NCBI GenBank assembly: GCA_003165595.1
Contig: PLWQ01000028.1
Span: 117,142-181,141 of the forward strand
Length of the DNA: 64,000 nucleotides
Reading direction: 5' to 3'
DNA from: Fibrobacterota bacterium
GTDB taxonomy: Bacteria > Fibrobacterota > Chitinivibrionia > Chitinivibrionales > FEN-1185
Shown: one piece after another, positions 1 to 9,600 of the stretch
How the letters are laid out: every line of letters begins with the position of its first letter
How positions within the stretch are numbered: position 1 is the first letter of the stretch
Program-made: the position numbers and the translations under genes
The notes under the pieces: model-generated
What the model saw: only the letters and a program-made list of their open reading frames with translations
What the model was told of the DNA's origin: nothing
Databases searched by the model: none

Positions 1-1945
1 TGTCGAAAAACACGATGTCGTAGTGCTTCTTAAAGTACTCAATATGCTGGGCCATTTTTTGCGACGCCAGCAGTTCGGCCGGGTTCGGCGTAAATATTCC
101 AGCGGTGATGAGCGACAGGTTGGGTCTCACCGATTCTCGAATTACGGAATTATAATCCGGGTTTTCTATGAACAGGTCGGTAAATCCCGGCTCTCGCTTC
201 ACTTCGAACAAATGATGAAGCACGGGCCGGCGGAGATCGGTGTCCACAAGCAGGACACGTTTTCCCATTTGTGCATAGGCCATCGAAAGGTTCGCCGTGG
301 TAAGCGACTTGCCTTCTCCGGGGCCTGCCGAGGTGAGGATCGCCGTATGCAGCGGCCTGTCGGGGCTCACAAACGACAGGTTGGTGCGAAGAGACCGGTA
401 CGATTCGGTTATCACCGAATCGTCCCCGGAAAAGGACAGGAGCTGGCGGGGATACTGCAACACCGACATCTGCTTCTTGGACTTGGACGACCGCCGACGT
501 ATTTCGATCCCATCCTTCTTGTTGTGGACGATGTGGGGAATCGTGCCCAAAATCGGAAGCCCCAGATATCGTTCCACGTCCTCGTTCGATTTTATGGTGG
601 TGTCATTGAATTCGAGCATAAAGGCGAGGCCGAGGCCGAGAACCAGACCGAGCAGGATCCCGAAAAGGTAGTATCGCGTTTCGTTCTTGGGAATGGGCTG
701 CTTGGGCAAGCGGGCCTCGTCCACTACCTTGATTCCTGCGACATTGGACGCGCTCCGCATGCGTTCCTCTTCCGATTTCTGGAGCAGCACGTTGTACACG
801 TTTTCGTAGATTTCGCGCGACCGCTGTAGTCGCAGGAGCTCCAGGGACTGGGCAAGAATATCCGGATTGCTCTGTTTGTAGCTCTCAATGGCCTTTTTGT
901 ACGACTCAAGACGCCGCTTGAACAGGTCCAGGTCTTCCTCTTTGTTAAGAACTGACTTCCTGAGATCCTGCCACTGCTTTACGGTGCGGGCATCCACCAT
1001 GGCGGCGGCCGTCCCCTTCTCCTGCTTGTACTGGAGAAGCTGACGCTCAACCTCTTCGATTTCCCGGTCGACCGTCGAGGCGCCCGCCAACTGGATGCCG
1101 AGGTTCTCAAGGCGCAGCTTCTCCTGTTCCAATTCGCGCAGCCTGGTGCGGAGCTTGAGAAACTCGGGCGACCGGCCGCTCTCGGAGGGCGTTATGGTTG
1201 CCTCGAGCTGGGCGAGTTGCTTGTGTTCCGCGTTGAGGTCCGCTTCCTTGAGCCCGAGCTGGGCCAGGTTCGTGGCATAGGCATCTTGCAGCGTTTTGAG
1301 GGCCGGTGTGGTGCCTTCGGAAATGTTGCCGCGTTTTTCCTTGTAGGTCTGGTAGTCGTGCTCGGCCTCCTCAAGCTTGGTCCTTACAATTTTGAGCTGG
1401 TTGTCGATTTCGACCGCCGCCCGCCGAGACTCCTCGGTCTCCACTTCGGAGCACCGGCGACGGAAGATTTCGGTGCCCGCGCTCACGATGGTGTAGGCCA
1501 GTTCCGCGGTCTTGGCCCGGACGTTAAGCTGCATGAACGAGGCATATTCGGTGTTGCGCAGCGAGAGGCTCTTCTCGATATAAGTCACGGCGCCATCCCG
1601 GTCCATTCTGGGGAACTGCACCTTGAATGTATCTATTCCGATGCTGTCAAGAACCATTTCCAGGAAGGTCCGGCTTTTCAGGATGCCCTGATAGAAGTCG
1701 ATGGAGCGGCCGCTCCCGCCCATGTTCATGGCCTGATTGATCACCACGTTCTGCTGCTCGATGACCACGATGGAGAACGATTCGTAGATGTCGGGGATGC
1801 GCATCACGAAAAATACGGTAGAAGCGACCACCGACAAGAGGGAGAGAATGATTATCCAGCGCCTGCGTATCAGGATCGCAATGTAATCCTTTGCCTGCGT
1901 TCCGGTCCTCAGCTTCTGGATTCCCGACACAATGGAATTTTCCAC
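1..1945 (-). CDS. Wzc-type chain-length regulator and tyrosine autokinase, partial
   Basis: Inner-membrane co-polymerase and BY-kinase that controls polymer length and export of surface polysaccharide. The C-terminus runs off the window at base 1, so about 648 residues are visible. Seen: a Wzz-type N-terminus with a membrane segment near residues 30-50, a long coiled-coil periplasmic region, a second membrane segment near 421-441, then a P-loop kinase domain with Walker A SAGPGEGKS (about 538-547), Walker A' with VDTDLRRP (about 566-574) and a hydrophobic strand ending VFFD at the edge (Walker B). The C-terminal tyrosine cluster lies outside. The GTG start at 1945 follows a GGGAGA site. It is the last visible gene of the minus-strand train and follows a Wza-like gene, the usual Wza/Wzc pairing. 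Confidence 0.9.
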   Translation of the reverse strand, partial: MENSIVSGIQKLRTGTQAKDYIAILIRRRWIIILSLLSVVASTVFFVMRIPDIYESFSIVVIEQQNVVINQAMNMGGSGRSIDFYQGILKSRTFLEMVLDSIGIDTFKVQFPRMDRDGAVTYIEKSLSLRNTEYASFMQLNVRAKTAELAYTIVSAGTEIFRRRCSEVETEESRRAAVEIDNQLKIVRTKLEEAEHDYQTYKEKRGNISEGTTPALKTLQDAYATNLAQLGLKEADLNAEHKQLAQLEATITPSESGRSPEFLKLRTRLRELEQEKLRLENLGIQLAGASTVDREIEEVERQLLQYKQEKGTAAAMVDARTVKQWQDLRKSVLNKEEDLDLFKRRLESYKKAIESYKQSNPDILAQSLELLRLQRSREIYENVYNVLLQKSEEERMRSASNVAGIKVVDEARLPKQPIPKNETRYYLFGILLGLVLGLGLAFMLEFNDTTIKSNEDVERYLGLPILGTIPHIVHNKKDGIEIRRRSSKSKKQMSVLQYPRQLLSFSGDDSVITESYRSLRTNLSFVSPDRPLHTAILTSAGPGEGKSLTTANLSMAYAQMGKRVLLVDTDLRRPVLHHLFEVKREPGFTDLFIENPDYNSVIRESVRPNLSLITAGIFTPNPAELLASQKMAQHIEYFKKHYDIVFFD

Positions 1946-2093
1946 TATAACAGATCTCCCAGTTAAAACACCCGCCACGCCCGGATTTCGCATCGTGCAT
2001 ATCTGCGCCGGATGCGTGCAAACCTTCCTGAATCCGGCGAATCCCCTTCCAGCCGGATCATGGTAATCCTGGCTGTTTTACGGAGAATCCCGG

Positions 2094-2993
2094 TCAAAAC
2101 TTCACCGCTCCGGTGAGCGCCTGGATGGCAACCACGAACAGCAGGACGTTGTTGAGAATGCTCAGCATGGTCCGCCAGTCGTACCACCGCTCGTACACCA
2201 TCACCACGTCGCCCGGCGACACTATGGGCATGTTGTCCATTTCGCCTTTGTCTAGGAAAGCCTGGACGTTGATAACCTCTTCCATGCTCTTGCCGTTCTG
2301 CTGTGTAAAGCGGCGGACTCGCGAAAGGTCCCCGCGTTCCGACGGCCCGCCGGCTAGGTAGATGAGCTCGAAAATGTTCGTCTTTTCGGTGAGATCGAAG
2401 AACCCCGGCTTGTTCACCGCACCGATCACCTTGACCTTATTCGATTTCTGCAATCCAAGCAGGATCACTGTGTCGTCGGGTTTGAGCTTCGGCATGTCGG
2501 CCATGTTGCCGGTGGAAAGAAACGCCTTCATGTCGAAGTATTCGGCGCTTTCGTCGGGCAAGTTCTTGTGCACAATCTTGATTTTCTCGATGTTCGCGGT
2601 TTCGAGAGGCCCGCCCGCCATCTGGAGCACCTCCTGCAACGTCGCGCCCTGATAGGTCTTTACCGGCCCCGGCACTTTCACTTGGCCCAGCACGTACACC
2701 ACGATTTCCGGTTTTGCAATTATTGAAATAATCACGAGCGGGTTGTCGATGTGCTTGACAAGTTTGAGCGTAAGGTCGTTCATGAGTTCCGACGTGGTGA
2801 TATTCACCACCTGCTCGTCGGCAAGCAGCGGATAATCGATGGTGCCCGTCTCGGAGACCGTGAACCTGCCGGAAAATTCCGGGTGTCCCTGAACCACGAT
2901 GTCCAGGACGTCGCCCGACTTGATAATCGATGCTCCCGCCAGAGAAACGCACAGGGCAATCATCATCAGGCCGATTCGTGTTATTCGATTCAT
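2094..2993 (-). CDS. Wza-like polysaccharide export protein (SLBB)
   Basis: Predicted outer-membrane or periplasmic polysaccharide export protein of 299 residues. Seen: a signal peptide (residues 1-20), an export domain starting near SGDVLDIVVQGHPEFSG, then two SLBB-like repeats, each with the form V-x-G-x-V-x-x-P-G followed by AGGP (about 110-150 and 195-235). A hydrophobic C-terminal helix (about 275-292) is consistent with a Wza-like membrane-spanning helix. The ATG at 2993 follows AAAGGA at good spacing; an upstream in-frame ATG would add a charged leader before the signal peptide and was not used. It sits 148 bases ahead of the Wzc-type gene and 69 bases after the TonB-like gene. It probably works with the kinase in polymer export. 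No lipobox is obvious. Confidence 0.88.
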   Translation of the reverse strand: MNRITRIGLMMIALCVSLAGASIIKSGDVLDIVVQGHPEFSGRFTVSETGTIDYPLLADEQVVNITTSELMNDLTLKLVKHIDNPLVIISIIAKPEIVVYVLGQVKVPGPVKTYQGATLQEVLQMAGGPLETANIEKIKIVHKNLPDESAEYFDMKAFLSTGNMADMPKLKPDDTVILLGLQKSNKVKVIGAVNKPGFFDLTEKTNIFELIYLAGGPSERGDLSRVRRFTQQNGKSMEEVINVQAFLDKGEMDNMPIVSPGDVVMVYERWYDWRTMLSILNNVLLFVVAIQALTGAVKF

Positions 2994-3062
2994 GTGGTTA
3001 TCCTTTGTCAAATCAAGAACTCTTTCTTTTTCATCCTTCATCCTTCCGCCTTCATCCTTTTC

Positions 3063-4133
3063 TTAGCTTGCCGGCTGGAAAATAAACGGATAGGTCACCG
3101 TAACCTCGCCTTCACCGATTGCCTCGAATTTCCACATCGCCACTTTCCTGTTTATCTCGTCTTCGAGGTCCTTGTTGCCCGTTGTGTTCTCCACGATCTC
3201 CACGCGGCTCACGTTGCCCGCCGCATCGATGGTAAACCGGATGGTGATCTTTCCCGCAAGGTCCGGCGACCGCTTGAGGAACCGCTCGTAGCTCATGCGG
3301 ATGCTTACCTTGTGCGTGTTCACCACGTCGTTGATGGCGGTGATGTCGCGTTTGGCGTTCGATGACGCCGCACCCTCGATGCTCTGCGGCCGCGAAACAA
3401 TGATGTTGCCCTTCTTGGACAGATCTTGCGTCTTGGCGGTGGTGATGCTGGTGAGCAGCTCGTCGACATTTTCCCGGTGGCTCACCTCCACATCCTTGCT
3501 TTTTACGAGTTTCTTCTGCGCGACATCCACCGAAGCGGTCTGCTGCAGCCCCGACATGTCCGACAGGGCCTTTTCGAGATCCTGCGTCTTTTCTTTGCCT
3601 TTGTTTACCGAGCCGAGCACGTCGACAACGGCAGGCCCCCGCGCCGTGGTGCCGACTCCCGTGAGCATGCCGAGCACGCCCACGGTTCGTATCTTCTGCT
3701 CAACGCGCGCGACCTGCGCGGCTACTCTCTTCTGCGCCACGGCCCTTTCGTGCGCGTCAATCTGTTTTCCGCCGGTCGTCGCCTGCTCGGCGGTTTCGTT
3801 CGGTTTCGCCGCGGCGCCGGTCTGGACCTCCTGGCCGGCGGTGGTGGCCTGTTTGGAAACCTCGGGCTTCTTCTCTTTGGGTATCGGCTTGTTTACGATG
3901 AGCTTGGCGAACCGCTCCGGCATCTCCTCCAGCGTCTGGACTTTCTTGTGCTGGAGCTTTACCAACCGGAGGCCGCCCAGAATACCCGCATGCAGGCCCA
4001 CCGACACAATGGCGATGAGCACGAAGCGGAAGTCCGTCTTGTTGAAGAAAGACCCGCGCACCGTCCGCAGCAGCGATGGATCCACCGCGGCCGACCGGCC
4101 CCCTACAACAATGATGTCGCCTTCTCGTTCCAT
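3063..4133 (-). CDS. TonB/AgmX-like energy transducer
   Basis: Predicted periplasm-spanning transducer (356 residues) that couples an ExbB/ExbD-type motor to outer envelope parts. Seen: a short cytoplasmic N-terminus, one membrane helix (about 36-58) containing the SxxxH pattern (S44, H48) typical of TonB anchors, a long Lys/Glu/Thr/Gln-rich periplasmic linker, and a C-terminal domain (about 275-356) resembling the AgmX/PglI and TonB_C ends, with GKITIRFTIDAAGNVS and a final YPFIFQP strand. The gene starts 2 bases after the second exbD, so it is almost surely translated with it. AgmX/GltJ-type proteins serve gliding in Myxococcus; a TolA- or TonB-like uptake role cannot be ruled out from sequence alone. 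Confidence 0.82.
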   Translation of the reverse strand: MEREGDIIVVGGRSAAVDPSLLRTVRGSFFNKTDFRFVLIAIVSVGLHAGILGGLRLVKLQHKKVQTLEEMPERFAKLIVNKPIPKEKKPEVSKQATTAGQEVQTGAAAKPNETAEQATTGGKQIDAHERAVAQKRVAAQVARVEQKIRTVGVLGMLTGVGTTARGPAVVDVLGSVNKGKEKTQDLEKALSDMSGLQQTASVDVAQKKLVKSKDVEVSHRENVDELLTSITTAKTQDLSKKGNIIVSRPQSIEGAASSNAKRDITAINDVVNTHKVSIRMSYERFLKRSPDLAGKITIRFTIDAAGNVSRVEIVENTTGNKDLEDEINRKVAMWKFEAIGEGEVTVTYPFIFQPAS

Positions 4134-4135
4134 GG

Positions 4136-4654
4136 CTACTGGCTCGTCGATTCAACGGCAAGCGCAAAGTTGTTGAACCCCTGCTGGCCGCATGTATACA
4201 TAATCTTCTTGAGCAGCCTGAAATGTATCCGCTTGTCGCCCTGAATAGTAACGTTTCCCTTGAATGTGGTTTTCGTCGAATACTGCGCGATCTTTTCCGT
4301 CAACTCGCGGCGATCTTTGAGCCATTGGTTCAGTTGCGGTACGACGAGGTCGTCGTTGCCGAGCACCTCGTCGATGCTCACCAGCTTGTCCGTCTCTGCC
4401 ATGATATATTTGTTCGTTACGATGATGTTCACATTGAGCTCGGGGGTCTTTTTCGCGCTCGATTTTGGCAGTGTGAGGTCACTTGATACAGTGATAATCT
4501 GGCCTTCGGTGGAAAAACTCTGCAAGAGGAAGATGATGATCACCGTCATGAGGTCGATAAGCGAGGTCATCTGCGGTTTGAACGCCCGGAGGTTCTTGTT
4601 GCTCCTGGGCTTCCTCAGCTGCTTCTGGTTTGATTTCGAAGCGGGAAAACTCAC
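4136..4654 (-). CDS. ExbD/TolR-family protein with intact TM aspartate
   Basis: Proton-channel partner of ExbB/TolQ, 172 residues. One membrane helix follows a basic N-terminus. The helix begins MTSLIDLM, and D34 aligns with the Asp that carries protons in ExbD (E. coli D25). The periplasmic part (about 60-172) has the usual ExbD mixed alpha/beta character. Its start overlaps the STAS gene stop by four bases (ATGA) and its stop lies 2 bases from the TonB-like start, so stoichiometric production is likely. It differs from the other ExbD of this operon, which has Asn at the same place. The pair may form a mixed stator in which only this subunit carries protons. Confidence 0.88.
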   Translation of the reverse strand: MSFPASKSNQKQLRKPRSNKNLRAFKPQMTSLIDLMTVIIIFLLQSFSTEGQIITVSSDLTLPKSSAKKTPELNVNIIVTNKYIMAETDKLVSIDEVLGNDDLVVPQLNQWLKDRRELTEKIAQYSTKTTFKGNVTIQGDKRIHFRLLKKIMYTCGQQGFNNFALAVESTSQ

Positions 4655-4977
4655 AACCCCTCCAGCGAATCGATGATGGTGAACACCTTGTGAAGATTGG
4701 AGCCTTCGAACAAGTCCTTCACGAACCCGTTGGGGTTAAGGAACAGAAGGCGCTTCCCTTTGGATTCGAGCAGCTTCCAAGAAAACACGAACACGCCGAG
4801 TCCGTTGCTGTCCACCGAGTCGAGATTCGATATGTCCACAACCACCGCTGACCAGTCGCCTTCGGCAAGACCCGAGATCTTTTCCGAGATCTTTCGCACG
4901 TCCTCGCCCACCGCGCTGCCCGAAAGCTGGAGCACGGGAGTGGCGTTGTGTTTCTTCATCCGTATTCTAAGGCCCAT
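4651..4977 (-). CDS. STAS-domain protein (anti-sigma antagonist-like)
   Basis: Small cytoplasmic STAS protein of 108 residues, similar to SpoIIAA/RsbV anti-sigma factor antagonists. The core beta strand VVVDISNLDSVDSNGLGVFV carries the STAS loop. The family's usual DSSGLG reads DSNGLG, with S57 and N58. In SpoIIAA the phosphorylated serine is the second of the two, so regulation by a SpoIIAB-like kinase is doubtful. The start at 4977 overlaps the preceding exbD stop (TAATG) and its end overlaps the next exbD (ATGA). A STAS protein wedged between two motor subunits suggests a switch or scaffold for the motor rather than sigma-factor control; that is inference. Confidence 0.85.
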   Translation of the reverse strand: MGLRIRMKKHNATPVLQLSGSAVGEDVRKISEKISGLAEGDWSAVVVDISNLDSVDSNGLGVFVFSWKLLESKGKRLLFLNPNGFVKDLFEGSNLHKVFTIIDSLEGL

Positions 4978-5501
4978 TATTGAATCTCCCCCGAAAGACC
5001 GATGTCCGGGAACTGCGACTCGCGGCATGCATCCATGAATTGGATAACGTCATCGTAGAGAATATCGGGGCCGACAACGAGCACCAGGCTTTTTGAGGAG
5101 GGATACTCGAACTTGATAGCCTTCAGGAGGGCGCGAAGCTGTTCGAGCTGGTATCTGCCTCTCAGCTTGGGAACAAGGTCGAGCTTCTTTCCCGTGCCCA
5201 CGATCCGGTATCCTTCTTCCGTTATCACAATCGAAATGTCGAGCTCTTTGCTCTGCTGCGCTGCCGCGCCTTCGGTCTGCGCAGGAGGCAGGGAGAATTC
5301 CAGGATTGCAATGCGTGTGAACACCGCCATCACCGCGAGGAACGGAATGAGTACCATAAAGATGTTCATGAAGGGTGTGAGGTCGAGATCAACCACCTCA
5401 ACGTCCTTGGAAAGCGACTTGTTCACCCGCTTGGTGGCGGGGAACGCCTTCTTCCTGGACACATCCTCTTCGAAGTCACCGTTGTCAATCTGACGCGGCA
5501 T
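4977..5501 (-). CDS. ExbD/TolR-family protein lacking the TM aspartate
   Basis: ExbD/TolR homologue of 174 residues. The single membrane helix begins LDLTPFMNIFMVLIPF. Aligned with E. coli ExbD (TPFIDVMLV), the proton-binding Asp is replaced by N46. Two acidic residues just before the helix (D38, D40) do not occupy that position. The periplasmic part follows a Gln/Ala-rich linker near residue 75. It starts 11 bases after the exbB stop and is translationally coupled to the STAS gene. The gene appears intact, so loss of Asp is more likely a specialised subunit than decay. Confidence 0.88.
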   Translation of the reverse strand: MPRQIDNGDFEEDVSRKKAFPATKRVNKSLSKDVEVVDLDLTPFMNIFMVLIPFLAVMAVFTRIAILEFSLPPAQTEGAAAQQSKELDISIVITEEGYRIVGTGKKLDLVPKLRGRYQLEQLRALLKAIKFEYPSSKSLVLVVGPDILYDDVIQFMDACRESQFPDIGLSGEIQ

Positions 5502-5512
5502 GGGCGATTCCT

Positions 5513-6157
5513 TTACTGCCGTCTCTGTGCAAACAGGAAGTTGAGCAGCCGCACGGAACTTTCGTCTATCTCTTCAATAATCGTATTCGCCTTTGAACCC
5601 AGAACCGAGTACATGATCATGCAGAACACCGCGATGGTGATGCCGAACGCGGTGCAGTTCAGCGCGATGGCGATACCCTGCGCCAACATGGTTGCCTTCT
5701 GCGAAGGGTCAGCGGTGGCAAGGGACGCAAATTCCGCCTGCAGGCCGAAGATGGTTCCCAGAAGGCCCAGCAGGGTAGAGAGGTTGGCAAAAAGCGACAA
5801 GTAATGCGTGCGCCGCTGGATTTTGGGCAATTCGCGCAGCGCAATCTCATCGACCGCGTTCTGTATTTCCTGGTCCGTTTCCTGCTGTATGTAGTGCCAG
5901 AGTGCGCTTTCAACGATCATGGCAAGCGGGTTCTTCATTTTTGAGCACAAGAGCCGGGCCTTCTCGGCTTCGCCGTTGCGGACAAGACGCGTGACCTGCG
6001 TGAGCATAGCCTTTGCGTTGACGCGTGACCGGACGTAATAGTAATATGCCCGTTCCGTGCTCACGGCGAGGGCAAAAGCCGACGCAGCGACAATCGGATA
6101 CATCCAGAAGCCGCCCTCGCGAAAAAAGTGGGCAATTGTTTGCAAGAAAGCGTCCAT
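5513..6157 (-). CDS. ExbB/TolQ/MotA-family proton channel
   Basis: Inner-membrane proton channel subunit, 214 residues, three predicted helices: about 16-38, then a cytoplasmic loop, then about 118-140 with LLGLLGTIFGLQ and about 160-188 with GIAIALNCTAFGITIAV. The last two blocks are the conserved ExbB/TolQ signatures; the usual TAxG pocket is present (TAFG). It is first in the run exbB-exbD-STAS-exbD-tonB. Together with the two ExbD proteins it should form a proton-driven motor comparable to AglR-AglQ-AglS of Myxococcus. Confidence 0.92.
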   Translation of the reverse strand: MDAFLQTIAHFFREGGFWMYPIVAASAFALAVSTERAYYYYVRSRVNAKAMLTQVTRLVRNGEAEKARLLCSKMKNPLAMIVESALWHYIQQETDQEIQNAVDEIALRELPKIQRRTHYLSLFANLSTLLGLLGTIFGLQAEFASLATADPSQKATMLAQGIAIALNCTAFGITIAVFCMIMYSVLGSKANTIIEEIDESSVRLLNFLFAQRRQ

Positions 6158-6296
6158 GATTCATTCCTCCTTCAAGGCTGTATGTCTCGTTCTCGGTACT
6201 GCAGGCGGTAATCCATTGAGTCTACATTTAATACTTGCCCCAGTCAATAACGCCTGCAGCTTCGGGTTGTGAACCGGCCGTGGCGTCACCGTGCTG

Positions 6297-6608
6297 CTAT
6301 TTTGCCACCGGGTCGAACGGCAATGGTTTCATGATGTCGTCCTGGAACGACATGGAAAACGTCGCCTTGTTGTACACCGGCCTTTCCTTGGGCAAAAAGA
6401 TCATTACCTGCGGCTTTTCCACTTTCCCTTTTATTTTGATTCCCACGGTAAAGGTGATGGTCCCCGGCTTGTCGATCCGGTATCCCTTGCCGTCTTGCGA
6501 GGCCTTCGCATTGTCCTGGTCCTGCGCTTGCGCCCCAACCGGAATGAAGACAACCTGCATGGCGCAGAGGACAAGTCCCATAGACAGAGCGTGCATGAAT
6601 TGATTCAT
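6297..6608 (-). CDS. Small exported protein of the motor operon
   Basis: Unrecognised 103-residue protein. Residues 1-28 form a signal peptide ending near GAQAQ. The mature part is about 75 residues, with basic, strand-like stretches (FTVGIKIKGKVEKPQVMIFL) that suggest a small beta-rich periplasmic protein. The ATG at 6608 follows TAAGGAGA, where the stop codon of the TPR gene overlaps the ribosome-binding site, so translation is coupled. 139 bases separate it from exbB. No family assigned; its place between the TPR proteins and the motor suggests a structural or assembly part. Confidence 0.75.
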   Translation of the reverse strand: MNQFMHALSMGLVLCAMQVVFIPVGAQAQDQDNAKASQDGKGYRIDKPGTITFTVGIKIKGKVEKPQVMIFLPKERPVYNKATFSMSFQDDIMKPLPFDPVAK

Positions 6609-6617
6609 GGCGTCTCC

Positions 6618-9600
6618 TTACAAATTCGCCTTCTTGGGCGTTTTGGCCGGAACGGGGAAATTGGCTATTGCCGGGAATGCATACGCGCCTTCCGCAACCA
6701 GCTTCGGATCGAGCGGCTCCGTGCTTCCGGGCGGCTGCGGCAGGAAGTCGTTGGTCGAAACGGTGTAGGTGCAGTACGGCATGAATCCGAACCCCATCCG
6801 AATGTTGTTCTTCACGTAGACGGCAAGCACGTTCTTGCCGTCCCGCAGTTTGCCCATCAGGTCCCATTTCTTCGCCTTTGTCCACTCAAGCGTGTCGCCC
6901 GGCGCCACGGTCAGCGGCTTCTCGTTGAGAAATACCGTGCACTCATCGATGCCGACCAGCCACAGTTGCGCGTTCTTGAGCAGGTCGTAGTTGTAAAACA
7001 CCCGCCTGAAGCACACGGCACCGGCGGGCTTGTAGGCGGCCGATTTGGGATCGCCTTCGCCGAGCCACATCGCCGCAGGCACGCTTGCGGGGAAACCGGC
7101 TATGCCGAGGGTCGCCGGCAAATTTACCTTTTGCACGCCGCTCCATTTTTCGTCGCTGAATTCCAGGCCGGCCCACCCCGCAGTCGTGTCGACGCTGCAT
7201 TTCCATTCCGGGCCCGAACTCACCACCCGGGTTTCCGCTTTGTCATGTTTCACCCCGAATTCCTTGGGTGATTTCTGGAACATCCGCACATAAGCGTGCT
7301 TCACGAAGTCGCCCGTGGCGTAATTCTGCTGCGCATAGGAAAGGATCGACTTATACGCGTCAAAAGCGTTTTCCTGAAACTTAAGGCCAATCTCCTCGAA
7401 CCGCGCCCGGTATTCTTCCTTTTCCGCTTCGGTTGAGTTCTTCGGGAACGGCGGGTCGGAAAACGCGGTCATGCACAACACGTCGTAGCAGCGGCCCCGC
7501 ACAAACAGGAGCTGGGGGAGCTTGTTCCTTGTCTGCTTTACAAAATCGTCTTCTATTTTGTATGCGTCGGCGATCTTCAGGGTGCGCAGGTAATTATCCA
7601 GCGACTTTTCTTCGTACGTCTCAATCTGTTTAAGGAGCTTTGTCTTATACACAAACGCTTCGTACGGGTCGAAGGTGCCCGGTATGGGCGCTTCGCGCGC
7701 CGTGGCCGCGATGTCGGCATAGGTCTGGCCCACGGTAAACGACGTCTTCGTGATCAGGCTGCTTGCTTTTGCGTAAAAGTCATCCAGCGACTGGTACCGG
7801 CTGCCGTTCTCCAGGCACTTGAGAAACAGCGCGATGGCGCGCTCCTGAAACGGTCCGATCTTCTGCAGGGTCTCCAGCTTCTTCGCAATCAGAGCGAAGC
7901 CTTCGAGTTTCTGCGAACTCTGCGTGCTTTGCGCTATGTCCACCAGCGTGAGATAATTCTGTCCCGCGAGGAAGGGCAGCGATGTCAGCTTCTGGCGGGA
8001 GTCGAGGACATATTTGTCCTCGATTTTCTCCTTCATGCCGAGCTTCACGTTTTCCTCGTGATAGTGAGCGGCTTTGTTGACAAAGTACTCCTCCACCGCC
8101 TGGGCGATACCCAGTTCCAGTGCGAGCCGTTCCTCCACGCCGGCATTCTGAGGGCGCTCTTGCTTGAAAATGGAGACTGCGAAATCCTCGTATGCCTGGC
8201 CGATGGAATAGATGCTGCGGGTAGTCCATTCGGAGATCTGGTACTTAATGACCGCCGAGTAGCCCGCAATGGCGTTGTCGAGCAGGTCCGATTTGTTCTT
8301 GAGCTGCCGTTTGTACGCGTCCTTGGGAAGCGTGAGCGCGATCTTGTTCATTGCCTCGCACTGTATGTCGCCAATTGTAAACTGGGCCTTGGCTGCATAA
8401 TACTTGTTGGTTGCGCTTGGATTCTTGAGTTTTGCGCACGCGGCAACAGCCTTGTTGAGCTGCTCGAGCGCCTCGGCCTGCCGGTTCTGCATGTATTGCG
8501 CAACGCCCACCATGCATAGCGCCTGGATCGCCCTGTTCGCGTCGTTGCCGAAACGCCTGGTAAATTCCTGGTTTACGCGCGTGACACCAGCCCAATCCTT
8601 TATCTTGCCGTAGATCTCGCCCGCGCGAAACAGCACGTCCGCCGCGTCGTCGGATTTCGGATAGAGTTGCGCCATCTTTTCGAAGGTCGCCGCAGCCACG
8701 GGAAGTTTGTTCGCGTTTTCGAAGCAGAACCCCGCGTTGTACAGGGAGGGCGGGGCGAGTTCCGAACCCGGGAAATTGGCCACCACGCGCAGATAGGTTT
8801 CGCCCGCATTGTTCCACTGCATCAGCTTTTCGTAGCACTTTGCCGTCCTGAAATGTGCCTTTGCGAGGAGTTTCGAGGCAAGGTATTTCTGGACCACCTT
8901 CTGGTACACCAGGATGGCATGCGACCACTCGGCAAGCTTTTCGTACACGAGTCCGGCATTGAAAAGCGAGGCCTCGGCGATCTTTGCATCCGGGAATTCG
9001 AGCGCCACGCGTTCGTATTCTTCCGCTGCCTCCTTGAGTTTCTGCTCGGCCTCGTGCTCCTCTCCCATCTTGAATATCGACTCGGCAATGCGGGTGACCG
9101 CCTCCTGTTTGTCGTTGCCTTCCACAGCTTGGTCCTTGAGCTTGCGATACCACGACTGGGCATCGTCGAATTTCTTTTCCTCGTAGAACGACTGGGCTAT
9201 CATCCGGATGGCTTCGATGCTCCGCGGATCCTTGGGAAAGCGGCTGATAACCGCCTTGTAGGAGACGCGAGCGTCGTCGTACAGCTTGTTGTTGTACAGA
9301 AGCGAGGCCCTTATCGCGAGCACCTCGGCCGATTTCTGGTTGTCCGGGTTAATGGATAAATAGTTGTCGCAGGCCGACAGCATGAGTTGCGAGGCGGGCG
9401 ACAGGGAACCAAAGTGCTTTTCCTTCTGTGCCGCGGTGTCGGCCGCCTTCTTCTCCTCTTGCGCATTTTGCGCGGACTGCTGCGTCTGCTGCTGCGCCGG
9501 TTTGGCCGACGGCGCGCCGGATTTCTTGAAGGCTGCGCACCCGCACACAAGCACCGCGGCCACGCAGAGGAACAGCCCCAGAGTCTTTGCGTTGCGCGCG

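Noticed and set aside
23..829. Plus-strand open frame of 268 codons
   Set aside because: It is antisense to the BY-kinase, which has a complete Walker A and family pattern; the plus frame has no recognisable domain.
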